Shown here: piece by piece, positions 1 through 5,646 of the stretch
Numbering within the stretch: position 1 is the first letter of the stretch
Layout of the letters: each line of letters opens with the position of its first letter
Source of the DNA: Bacillota bacterium
GTDB taxonomy: Bacteria > Bacillota > Clostridia > Peptostreptococcales > Acidaminobacteraceae
Reading direction: 5' to 3'
Length of the DNA stretch: 8,518 nt
NCBI GenBank assembly: GCA_030529205.1
Contig: JAUMXJ010000034.1
Span: 1-8,518, forward strand
Notes under the pieces: model-generated
Databases searched by the model: none
Told to the model about the DNA's origin: nothing
What the model saw: the letters and a program-made list of their open reading frames with translations, nothing else
Program-made: the position numbers and the translations under genes

Positions 1-2
1 AA

Positions 3-113
3 TTAGTGACAGTGATGGGGCCGAGTGGAAGCGGAAAAAGTACATTGATGTATTGTCGAGACATCCTCTTTACAGGGCGATGCGTCTGGATAAATTGTCG
101 ATCTACGCATTGA
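3..113 (+). pseudogene. ABC transporter ATPase fragment (Walker A region), broken at both ends
   Basis: Read from base 3, the first codons give LVTVMGPSGSGKSTLM. This is the beta strand plus complete Walker A loop (GPSGSGKST) of an ABC transporter ATP-binding subunit, of the type found in MacB/LolD-like exporters. Family similarity stops at about base 50. The frame then reads YCRDILFTGRC and ends at a TGA at 111-113, with no Q-loop, ABC signature or Walker B. The part before base 1 lies outside the window. From about base 35 the same DNA, one frame over, encodes SelA, so the fragment is fused to another gene. The ATP-binding role is known for the family. This remnant cannot be functional. Whether the break is real or an assembly error cannot be decided here. 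Confidence 0.75.
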
Positions 114-544
114 CTAAGACTCTCAAAGCCGCTTTGTTCAAGGAATCCGCTCTCGTTGCCGACTTGATTCGTCTGAATGCCGAAGAATTGAAATCAAGGG
201 TGCATCGTTTTATTCGAAGTTTTAGACAAAATGTAAAGGGTGAGCAGGAATATAACAACAGTATTGATAATGGTAAACTAATTTTGTCGGGGATTCCGAT
301 CAAATCGGGTATAGGCGGCGGAACCTTTGCAATAAGCGAGATTGAGTCTTATGGACTAGAAATAAAAATACCCTATCAAAACATCAATTCGGTTGCAAAA
401 TCGCTGAGAAACGCAGAAGTGCCTCTTATCGGAAGAATTGAGGATGAGTCTATCATTCTTGATTTTAGAACGATTATGAAAGATGACGAGGGATTGTTAA
501 AATTAATACTTAAAAATCTAATGTATAATATATCTTTAACCTAA
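35..544 (+). CDS. selA: L-seryl-tRNA(Sec) selenium transferase, C-terminal part only
   Basis: SelA is a PLP enzyme that converts seryl-tRNA(Sec) to selenocysteinyl-tRNA(Sec) with selenophosphate. About 165 residues of the C-terminal third are present, against ~460 for the whole protein. Visible family blocks are KKYIDVLSRHPLYRAMRLDK, the GIGGG stretch, and PLIGRIEDESIILDFRT near the end. The PLP-binding lysine and the large domain lie upstream of the break and are missing. The reading frame stays open to the window edge, but upstream of about base 35 it translates as unrelated sequence because that DNA is ABC ATPase in another frame. The only nearby start would be TTG at 53, without an SD, so I treat this as a 5'-truncated gene. 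selB, the usual partner, is not downstream. A response regulator follows after ~58 bp. The identification is firm, but function as it stands is unlikely. Confidence 0.85.
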   Translation, partial: KKYIDVLSRHPLYRAMRLDKLSIYALTKTLKAALFKESALVADLIRLNAEELKSRVHRFIRSFRQNVKGEQEYNNSIDNGKLILSGIPIKSGIGGGTFAISEIESYGLEIKIPYQNINSVAKSLRNAEVPLIGRIEDESIILDFRTIMKDDEGLLKLILKNLMYNISLT

Positions 545-551
545 TTTTCTA

Positions 552-578
552 TTGTTATACATAAAATGATACTATAAT
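552..578 (+). promoter_or_regulatory. Predicted sigma-A promoter for the response regulator gene
   Basis: A perfect TATAAT (-10) lies at 573-578. A TTGTTA candidate -35 lies at 552-557, with a short 15-bp spacer. The start point would be near 585, just before the AGGAGG at 591-596. The -10 match is strong and the -35 is tentative. No terminator separates selA from this promoter, so read-through from selA is possible. Confidence 0.5.
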
Positions 579-602
579 GGTCATGCTATAAGGAGGATGA
601 AA

Positions 603-1310
603 ATGGCAGAAAGAATTCTATTGGTAGATCCTGATGAAATCATGCTGAAGGGATTGAAGTTCAGCCTGGAGCAGGAAGGGTATACTATAGAGACAGCTAC
701 AGACGGAAAAGTAGCTTACGAAATGATTCTAAACGGAGTTTATGATTTAATTGTCCTTGAGCTAGGGCTGCCAAATCTTTCTGGCTTTGAAATCTGTAGA
801 AAGGTTAGAGAGTTGTCAATGACACCGATTATTTTTCTGACCGAAAAAGCGGATGACTCTTCAAAAGTACTAGGATTTGAATACGGTGCTGATGACTATG
901 TCACAAAACCGTTTGTAATGCTGGAACTCAAAGCGAGGATTAAAGCTCTGTTCAGGAGATCACGACAACCCGATACTTCGAATCCTTCAAATATTATGAA
1001 GTTTGGAGAGATTGTGGTGAACACGCTCGGTAGGAAAATTCAAGTTCGTGACAAGAATGTCAATTTGACTGCAAAGGAATTTGACCTGTTGTTGCTTATG
1101 ATTTTGAACGCGGAAAAGGTGTTCTCGCGTGAGGAATTATTGGATGCGATTTGGGGATATGAGTATTACAGTGATGTCAGGACAGTAGATGTCCATGTAA
1201 GGAGACTGAGAGAAAAAATAGAGGCGGATTCATCAAAGCCGGAGTACATTCAAACGAAATGGGGAGTGGGATACTTCTTCAAATTAAATCAAGAAGATAA
1301 AGCGGTGTAA
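603..1310 (+). CDS. Orphan OmpR/PhoB-family response regulator with an atypical receiver domain
   Basis: This is a two-domain transcription factor of 235 residues. Residues ~3-120 form a CheY-like receiver and ~130-232 an OmpR-type winged helix (LTAKEFDLLLLM, then VRTVDVHVRRLREKI, then the wing end KWGVGYFF). The receiver Thr (PIIFLT) and Lys (YVTKPF) are kept. The phosphoacceptor position reads LELGLPNLSG instead of LDLxLPxxSG, so it is Glu53 (GAG at 759-761). The acidic pair reads VDPDE, with Pro10 where an Asp or Glu is expected. Known chemistry says Glu cannot take over normal Asp phosphorylation and may mimic it, so phosphorylation-independent activity is inferred. ATG 603 is chosen because AGGAGG (591-596) is 6 nt upstream. 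ATG 597 directly abuts the SD. No histidine kinase is adjacent, and the next gene is on the opposite strand. Target genes cannot be read from the sequence. Confidence 0.9.
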   Translation: MAERILLVDPDEIMLKGLKFSLEQEGYTIETATDGKVAYEMILNGVYDLIVLELGLPNLSGFEICRKVRELSMTPIIFLTEKADDSSKVLGFEYGADDYVTKPFVMLELKARIKALFRRSRQPDTSNPSNIMKFGEIVVNTLGRKIQVRDKNVNLTAKEFDLLLLMILNAEKVFSREELLDAIWGYEYYSDVRTVDVHVRRLREKIEADSSKPEYIQTKWGVGYFFKLNQEDKAV

Positions 1311-1328
1311 CACCGTATCCATCATTAA

Positions 1329-1355
1329 CGGCAGGTCCGGGACAGTAAGCTGCCG
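1329..1355. repeat. Inverted repeat downstream of the response regulator
   Basis: CGGCAG (1329-1334) and CTGCCG (1350-1355) are perfect 6-bp arms around a 15-bp loop. No T-tract follows on either strand, so this is not a terminator by itself. It sits three bases before the stronger hairpin at 1358-1381 and may help slow RNA polymerase. Confidence 0.4.
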
Positions 1356-1357
1356 GT

Positions 1358-1399
1358 GAGCAATCACAATTGTGGTTGCTCTTTTATTTTGATTTTTTT
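1358..1399 (+). terminator. Rho-independent terminator of the response regulator gene
   Basis: A nearly perfect 24-bp palindrome at 1358-1381 has arms GAGCAA...TTGCTC and an AATT centre, with one T-G mismatch. On the plus strand it is followed by TTTT at 1382-1385 and further T runs to 1399. It starts 48 bp after the response regulator stop. It also lies just beyond the plsY stop (1384-1386). On the minus strand the A-rich side precedes the hairpin and no T-tract follows, so termination should favour the plus strand. Confidence 0.8.
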
Positions 1400-1995
1400 C
1401 CAAACGAAAATTTGTTTTCCGTCCCGTTCAACAGTCGTTTGATATTGGCACGATGTTTGAAAATAATAAACAGCGTATAAAGGGAAGGAACTACACAGTA
1501 GGAAGGCTCTCCGTATAAAAAGTATACCCCGATCGGAAAGACGACGGCCGCAGTGATTGAAGCAATGGACATATACTGTGTCACGGCGATAACGAGAATC
1601 AGTGTCGCGGCAAGAATCAGCACCAACAGGTAATGCAGTGCAAAGATGAGTCCTCCCGCCGCTGCGACCCCTTTGCCGCCTTTCATTTTTAAGAATGGAG
1701 AGTAACAATGGCCGAGTACGCCGATAAATCCGGCAAGACACTGCATGCTGAAAATGCTGCCCAAGACAGGAATCCCCATTTTTCCGGCAATAAAGGCAGG
1801 TAAGAAGCCCTTTGTCATATCCAGAACCAAACAGGTAAAACCTGGGCCGGGGCCGCAAACCCTGAGAACATTGGTAAATCCGGGATTTTTGCTGCCGGAT
1901 TCCATTATGTTCACCCCCAAAAATTTAGGGACAAGGACAGAAAAGGGAATGGACCCGTAAAGATAGGCAAAGACAATCAATAAAAAAATGTTCAT
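1384..1995 (-). CDS. plsY: Glycerol-3-phosphate acyltransferase PlsY (acyl-phosphate dependent)
   Basis: PlsY is a small polytopic inner-membrane enzyme that transfers acyl groups from acyl phosphate to sn-glycerol 3-phosphate, making lysophosphatidic acid, the first step of phospholipid synthesis in most bacteria. The 203-residue product has hydrophobic segments throughout and the three family motifs: YGSIPFS near residue 14, SGSKNPGFTNVLR at 33-45, and GHCYSPFLKMKGGKGVA. It ends with the conserved HRANIKRLLNGTE. The glycine-rich motif 2 normally reads GSGNxGxTN. Here the third position is Lys36 (1888-1890). The start at 1995 (MNIF) has a GAGG seven bases upstream. An ATG six codons earlier (2013) has no SD and lies within six bases of the predicted -10. 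The gene stands alone, convergent with the response regulator and divergent from comEC. Confidence 0.93.
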   Translation of the reverse strand: MNIFLLIVFAYLYGSIPFSVLVPKFLGVNIMESGSKNPGFTNVLRVCGPGPGFTCLVLDMTKGFLPAFIAGKMGIPVLGSIFSMQCLAGFIGVLGHCYSPFLKMKGGKGVAAAGGLIFALHYLLVLILAATLILVIAVTQYMSIASITAAVVFPIGVYFLYGEPSYCVVPSLYTLFIIFKHRANIKRLLNGTENKFSFGKKSK

Positions 1996-2013
1996 TCGGA
2001 ACCTCGCTTGCAT

Positions 2014-2039
2014 TTTATAGCCAGTTTCGATTTTATCAA
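2014..2039 (-). promoter_or_regulatory. Possible plsY promoter
   Basis: Reading the minus strand, TATAAA (complement of 2014-2019) lies 14 bp downstream of TTGATA (complement of 2034-2039). The spacer is short, so the -35 assignment is doubtful. The -10 is suitably placed for a start around 2007, giving a ~12-nt leader before the ATG at 1995. Confidence 0.35.
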
Positions 2040-2061
2040 ATTAAAGATGGAATGGAAAGAC

Positions 2062-2090
2062 TTTACAAATAATGGAATTTATGATATAAA
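2062..2090 (+). promoter_or_regulatory. Sigma-A promoter of comEC, abutting its start codon
   Basis: TTTACA (2062-2067), a 17-bp spacer and TATAAA (2085-2090) make a near-consensus promoter. The -10 ends 5 bp before the comEC ATG (2096), so the expected start point (about 2096-2098) falls on the initiation codon. No SD is present between them. A leaderless mRNA follows if both the promoter and the ATG are right. Confidence 0.65.
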
Positions 2091-2095
2091 TAACC

Positions 2096-4138
2096 ATGAA
2101 GCGTTCTCTGCTGTTCGGGGTGTTGATTCTTGTTCCGATTCTCTATTTTTTTCATTTGCATGTGTACAAGGGAATTGTTACGGATGCGAGACTTCAGAAT
2201 CCCTCGCATCAAAAAACGATTCCTTCGATGATCGAAATAGAGGTGGAGGTTATTGAAAGAGAATGCAATTATATGTATCTTGTTCGCGTCGTGAGAGGCA
2301 CTAATTCCGGCAAAAAGCTTATTCTACGTTTTTCATCTCAATCGGATTTTCCCGATGCTCCATATTTGAAATGTCGAATTGATTGTAATCAGCGTCAGTA
2401 TATCAGCTCCAAAAACTATGGGTTCGACTATGACCGATACCTCTATTCGAGAGGGATAGAAGGGGTATACAAAGTCCATGATGCAGAGCAAATCCCCTCA
2501 AAAGCACCGCTCAGATTTTGTGTTCGGAGACGTATAGAAGAAACGCTTGATCGGTACGGAATGGGGTCGCTTTTGAAAGCGTTGGCTTTGGGAGATAAAG
2601 GTGAATACGAGTTGTATCAAAGGATGAAGGGACTGGGAGTCAGTCATCTTCTGGTGATCTCCGGACTTCATTTTTCATTGATTCACCATGTAGTGGCCAA
2701 ATGCGTATCTTTTATGGGGCGGTATATCCGGTTTGTATCGGTTCTTGTTGTCATGTGGTGTCTGCTTTTTTTGACGAAAGAATCCTATTCATCACAGCGC
2801 GCATTTTTTACTGTGGTCTACTACGAGTGCGCCAGAATGTTGCATCGCAAGACCGATGTCCTGTCCATGACCTCTTTTTCTCTATTCATGATACTGCTTT
2901 TGGAGCCGAGAGCTGTCTTATCGATGGGACTTTATCTCAGTCTTTATGTGTACCTGGTCGTGACTTTTCTATACAGGCGCCTGTCTGAAAAGTCTGAATT
3001 TTTTGTGTGGGAATTGCTGAAATTTTCGATATTCATTCAATTTGCAACTCTCCCGATCTCTTTGTTCATGTTTGGAAACGTGAATCTCCTTTCTTTTTTA
3101 GCAAATGCTCTATGCGTCCCGTTTATGAGTTTGTTGGTTCCCATGTCTTTTTTGACCCTGATCTTCATAGATTGTTCTCATATACGACTTCTCTGGAGTT
3201 TTTTGGAGGACAGTTTTCATATTCTTGTCGAATCCGTTCCCATGAAGTCGGTGTATTTATCGTTCAGCTTTTTTCGATTGTTTCTGCTGTCCATTCTATT
3301 GCTTGGATTCGGCATGGTTTTTAGGAAGTTTCATAAAAGCAAGGTGCTCTATGTCTTGGCTGTGGCGGTTTGTTTTTTACCCGTTCCGAAAAGTAGGATT
3401 GCAATCATCAATTTTGATGTGGCGCACGGAGATGCAACATTGCTTCGCATCGGAGAGTCCACCATGCTGATCGACACCGGAGACGGGAAGTGCAAATTGG
3501 CGGGGGAGCTTCGAAGACACGGCATATCTTCATTGGATATCCTGATACTGACTCATGCACATAACGACCACATAGGGGGAGTGAGAGAATTATGCGAGCA
3601 AATGAATGTCGGGACGGTTTTTTTGACGGAAAACGCGCTTTCGGAACTGAACCGGGATTCACAGGGTTGCGGCAATCGACAGAATGTTTTTGAGAATACT
3701 TCCGTTCGTGTTGTTTCACAATCGATGACATTCCGCTCGGATGAGAACATTGTTCTGAAGTTCTACAGATTGTATGATGAGAGTGATGAAAATGATAACG
3801 GGATTTGTGCCGTGATTGAGGACCAAGACTATGTGTATTGTTTTTTTGGAGACGCTTCCGTAAAACAAATCGTTCGGATTTTGGATTTCGGTAAAAAACA
3901 GGCTAGTCTCAGGGGAGAAGTGTTTTTTGTCAAGGCTCCGCATCATGGTTCGTCCACTTCCACGGATGAAGATCTGTATCGCTCTCTGCGTCCTCGATAT
4001 GTCTCGGTTTCTCATTCATACAAATATCTTCTTCCGTCAAAGGAATTTATGAAGGACTGTAAAAGTTACTATTCGACATACTACTTGGGCACTCATACAT
4101 TTACGGAAGCCGGATTGTCCGACGCTTATCTAAAATAG
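2096..4138 (+). CDS. comEC: ComEC/Rec2 family DNA-uptake channel with metallo-beta-lactamase domain
   Basis: ComEC is the inner-membrane channel that brings single-stranded DNA into the cell during transformation. All expected parts occur in 680 residues. There is an N-terminal membrane segment at ~5-25 and an extracellular OB-like region at ~45-145. The competence domain follows, with the signature GLGVSHLLVISGLHFSL at 179-195, and many membrane helices to ~435. A C-terminal metallo-beta-lactamase domain has NFDVAHGDA (439-447), THAHNDHIGG (486-495), FFGDAS and APHHGSS (614-620), so the metal-binding His/Asp set appears intact. The ATG at 2096 is chosen because the membrane segment starts there. 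No SD precedes it and a promoter -10 ends 5 bp upstream. No other com gene is in the window, and comEC relatives also occur in bacteria not known to be transformable. No frameshift is seen. holA follows after 37 bp. Confidence 0.94.
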   Translation: MKRSLLFGVLILVPILYFFHLHVYKGIVTDARLQNPSHQKTIPSMIEIEVEVIERECNYMYLVRVVRGTNSGKKLILRFSSQSDFPDAPYLKCRIDCNQRQYISSKNYGFDYDRYLYSRGIEGVYKVHDAEQIPSKAPLRFCVRRRIEETLDRYGMGSLLKALALGDKGEYELYQRMKGLGVSHLLVISGLHFSLIHHVVAKCVSFMGRYIRFVSVLVVMWCLLFLTKESYSSQRAFFTVVYYECARMLHRKTDVLSMTSFSLFMILLLEPRAVLSMGLYLSLYVYLVVTFLYRRLSEKSEFFVWELLKFSIFIQFATLPISLFMFGNVNLLSFLANALCVPFMSLLVPMSFLTLIFIDCSHIRLLWSFLEDSFHILVESVPMKSVYLSFSFFRLFLLSILLLGFGMVFRKFHKSKVLYVLAVAVCFLPVPKSRIAIINFDVAHGDATLLRIGESTMLIDTGDGKCKLAGELRRHGISSLDILILTHAHNDHIGGVRELCEQMNVGTVFLTENALSELNRDSQGCGNRQNVFENTSVRVVSQSMTFRSDENIVLKFYRLYDESDENDNGICAVIEDQDYVYCFFGDASVKQIVRILDFGKKQASLRGEVFFVKAPHHGSSTSTDEDLYRSLRPRYVSVSHSYKYLLPSKEFMKDCKSYYSTYYLGTHTFTEAGLSDAYLK

Positions 4139-4175
4139 TGGTTCTTTTGCTACAAATTTATTATAGAATAGATAC

Positions 4176-5171
4176 ATGAGCGATAAAACCAGAAAGCAGG
4201 ATGAATTTGAGCAATTAAAGGCATTGTTCATCGAATCCAAAAGCGGTGTCTTGCCGAAGTCTCTTTTACTGAGCGGGGAAGAGGAGTACCCTCTCACTTC
4301 GTATATTCGACAAATCAAGTCCGTTGTTCCGATGCCCGAACTTAATATCACGGAGTACAGGGATGTTTTCCCTTATGACAGTGTAAAAAATGCATTTGAT
4401 GTGCTTCCGATGATGAGTGATTTCAGATTGATTATTTTGAATAAAACCGGGTATTTCAAGTGGAATAAGGACGAACGGTTCCACGCGCTTTTTTCCGATA
4501 TTCCCGATCATATTCGATTGGTGGTATTTGAGACGGATTTAAATAAAATCTCTGCAAATTATAAGAAATTTGAAAAGAGCACGAGAAAGATTGTTCTCGA
4601 AAAAGTCAGTAAGACCTATTTGTTGTCCTGGATCAAGGATGAATTTAAAAATGCTTGTGCCAAGTACGGAGCGGATGCGTGCGGGAGATTGACGCACGAT
4701 GCGACGGTTCAGCTTGCGGAACGCGGTGTCGAGAAGGGGATGTTCTTTGTCAAGAACGCGATCGATTATTTTGCGGCACAAAGCCGTGAAATTTCGGGAG
4801 CTGAAGTGACTGCCTATTTCGGGTCATCCGAGAAGAACACCGTCTGGATGCTCTATGAGAAAATCGTAGACGACGATTTTGTGGAAACGGTACTGTCGCT
4901 TCTTGATGAGGGAGAAGACGAGTTCGAAATCTTCGGGAGAATCAGCTCTCTGATTCGCAGCGGACTCAGGTATAAGATGGGGGATTTTGAAGGAACGCCG
5001 TACATGTCCAAGGCCGCATCCAAGGTATCCTATGCGTTTGAGGAAGATCAGCTCCGCGACTTGGTTTCCCGTCTTTCGGCGATTGATATTGAGATGAAGA
5101 GCACATCCGCATCCAAGAAAAACTTACTGTTACAGGCGGTAAGCAAAATCAGACACGCAAAAAGACGCTAG
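4176..5171 (+). CDS. holA: DNA polymerase III subunit delta
   Basis: HolA is the clamp-loader subunit that opens the beta sliding clamp at primer junctions. The 331-residue product matches the family in length and layout. It has PKSLLLSGEEEYPLTSYIRQ at ~28-47 (the family's 'YLLYGEE' start of the AAA+-like domain, with no Walker A, as expected for delta). A middle region follows around KTYLLSWIKDEF, and the C-terminal collar domain contains VWMLYEKIVDDD and EDEFEIFGRISSLIR. The order comEC-holA with rpsT convergent is common in Firmicutes and supports the call. The ATG at 4176 gives the family N-terminus, but no SD precedes it (AT-rich sequence with ATAGAATAGATAC). With only 37 bp after comEC and no terminator there, co-transcription is likely. 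The stop codon lies inside the rpsT terminator hairpin. Confidence 0.92.
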   Translation: MSDKTRKQDEFEQLKALFIESKSGVLPKSLLLSGEEEYPLTSYIRQIKSVVPMPELNITEYRDVFPYDSVKNAFDVLPMMSDFRLIILNKTGYFKWNKDERFHALFSDIPDHIRLVVFETDLNKISANYKKFEKSTRKIVLEKVSKTYLLSWIKDEFKNACAKYGADACGRLTHDATVQLAERGVEKGMFFVKNAIDYFAAQSREISGAEVTAYFGSSEKNTVWMLYEKIVDDDFVETVLSLLDEGEDEFEIFGRISSLIRSGLRYKMGDFEGTPYMSKAASKVSYAFEEDQLRDLVSRLSAIDIEMKSTSASKKNLLLQAVSKIRHAKRR

Positions 5172-5183
5172 TACATAGCGTCT
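5159..5183 (-). terminator. Rho-independent terminator of rpsT, overlapping the holA 3' end
   Basis: Perfect 8-bp arms AGACGCTA (5163-5170) and TAGCGTCT (5176-5183) enclose a 5-nt loop. On the minus strand the hairpin is followed by TTTTT (complement of 5159-5163, the first T shared with the stem), then GCG. It begins 24 bp after the rpsT stop. On the plus strand no T-tract follows, so it should serve rpsT and not holA. The holA TAG (5169-5171) is within the hairpin. Confidence 0.7.
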
Positions 5184-5207
5184 CGTCCAAGTATCGTCAA
5201 CCAATAT

Positions 5208-5474
5208 CTATTTCTTAAGCGCGTTCAATCTAGCTCTCATGCGTGAGATTTTTCTGGAAGTCTTATTCTTGTGGAAAAGACCAGTATCGCCAAGTCTAGC
5301 CATCAGCTTTTGATAAGCAAGCATTTTTGCTTCGGCTTCTTCAAGATTGTTTTGTGCAACAGCTGCCAAGAATCTTTTTTCCGCTGTTTTAGCTCTGGAT
5401 TTTTTAGCTTTGTTGCGTTCAGTCTTAGCGTTGATTACTGAAATTCTCTTTTTCGCAGATTTAATATTTGCCAT
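5208..5474 (-). CDS. rpsT: 30S ribosomal protein S20
   Basis: S20 binds 16S rRNA early in small-subunit assembly. The 88-residue, Lys/Arg/Ala-rich product opens with the family signature MANIKSAKKRISVINAKTER and closes with GLFHKNKTSRKISRMRARLN. This is full family length. ATG at 5474 follows AGGAGG (complement of 5479-5484) by 4-5 nt. It is a single-gene unit with its own strong promoter and hairpin terminator, convergent with holA and divergent from deoB. S20 controls its own translation in Escherichia coli. Whether this also happens here is unknown, but a 7-bp inverted repeat touches the SD. Confidence 0.97.
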   Translation of the reverse strand: MANIKSAKKRISVINAKTERNKAKKSRAKTAEKRFLAAVAQNNLEEAEAKMLAYQKLMARLGDTGLFHKNKTSRKISRMRARLNALKK

Positions 5475-5482
5475 GTTTCCTC

Positions 5483-5502
5483 CTGTCGTAAATGCACGAC
5501 AG
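5483..5502 (-). repeat. Perfect 7-bp inverted repeat at the rpsT start point and SD
   Basis: CTGTCGT (5483-5489) and ACGACAG (5496-5502) are perfect arms around a 6-bp loop. The proximal arm shares two bases with the SD complement (5479-5484). The distal arm begins just after the -10 (5505-5510), so the predicted start (~5498) falls inside that arm. It could be a DNA operator over the start point. It could form an RNA hairpin next to the SD only if transcription begins at or beyond 5502. Confidence 0.6.
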
Positions 5503-5504
5503 AA

Positions 5505-5533
5505 ATTATATCATGCCGGACAGTGATTTGCAA
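5505..5533 (-). promoter_or_regulatory. Strong sigma-A promoter of rpsT
   Basis: On the minus strand TTGCAA (complement of 5528-5533), a 17-bp spacer and a perfect TATAAT (complement of 5505-5510) are preceded by an extended -10 TG (TGATATAAT). Optimal spacing and the extended element fit high ribosomal protein expression. Confidence 0.8.
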
Positions 5534-5548
5534 ATGGAAATGCTGCGA

Positions 5549-5568
5549 AGTATGTTAATAGTATGTTA
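5549..5568. repeat. Tandem 9-bp direct repeat between the rpsT and deoB promoters
   Basis: AGTATGTTA occurs at 5549-5557 and again at 5560-5568, so the period is 11 bp, about one helical turn. It lies just upstream of the rpsT -35 and ~55 bp upstream of the deoB -10. Such spacing suits a regulator binding one DNA face, but with two short AT-rich copies chance is possible. Confidence 0.35.
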
Positions 5569-5622
5569 CAGTTTAATGTGCCGGATGTCGGATTTCGATA
5601 TTCCACTTTTATTTTTATATGG

Positions 5623-5631
5623 TGTTATAAT
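5623..5631 (+). promoter_or_regulatory. Extended -10 promoter of the deoB-punA-pdp operon
   Basis: TGTTATAAT is a perfect extended -10 (TG at 5623-5624, TATAAT at 5626-5631). No good -35 lies at 16-18 bp; the nearest candidate is TTCCAC at 19 bp. Extended -10 promoters often lack a -35. The start would be near 5638, at the SD GGAGGG (5638-5643), giving a leader of only about nine bases. Confidence 0.65.
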
Positions 5632-5646
5632 GAACACGGAGGGTTT

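Noticed and set aside
597..602. ATG 597 as the response regulator start
   Set aside because: It directly abuts AGGAGG, leaving no spacing. ATG 603 sits at 6 nt and gives the usual receiver N-terminus.
1364..1858. 164-codon minus-strand frame inside plsY
   Set aside because: It is out of frame with clear PlsY motifs, Arg/Cys-rich, and matches no family I know.
5163..5183. Hairpin as the holA terminator
   Set aside because: No T-tract follows on the plus strand. The T-tract is on the minus strand, so it fits rpsT.
5563..5646. 28-codon N-terminal extension of DeoB
   Set aside because: It crosses the TATAAT promoter, has no SD, and precedes the family N-terminus. ATG 5647 has GGAGGG in place.
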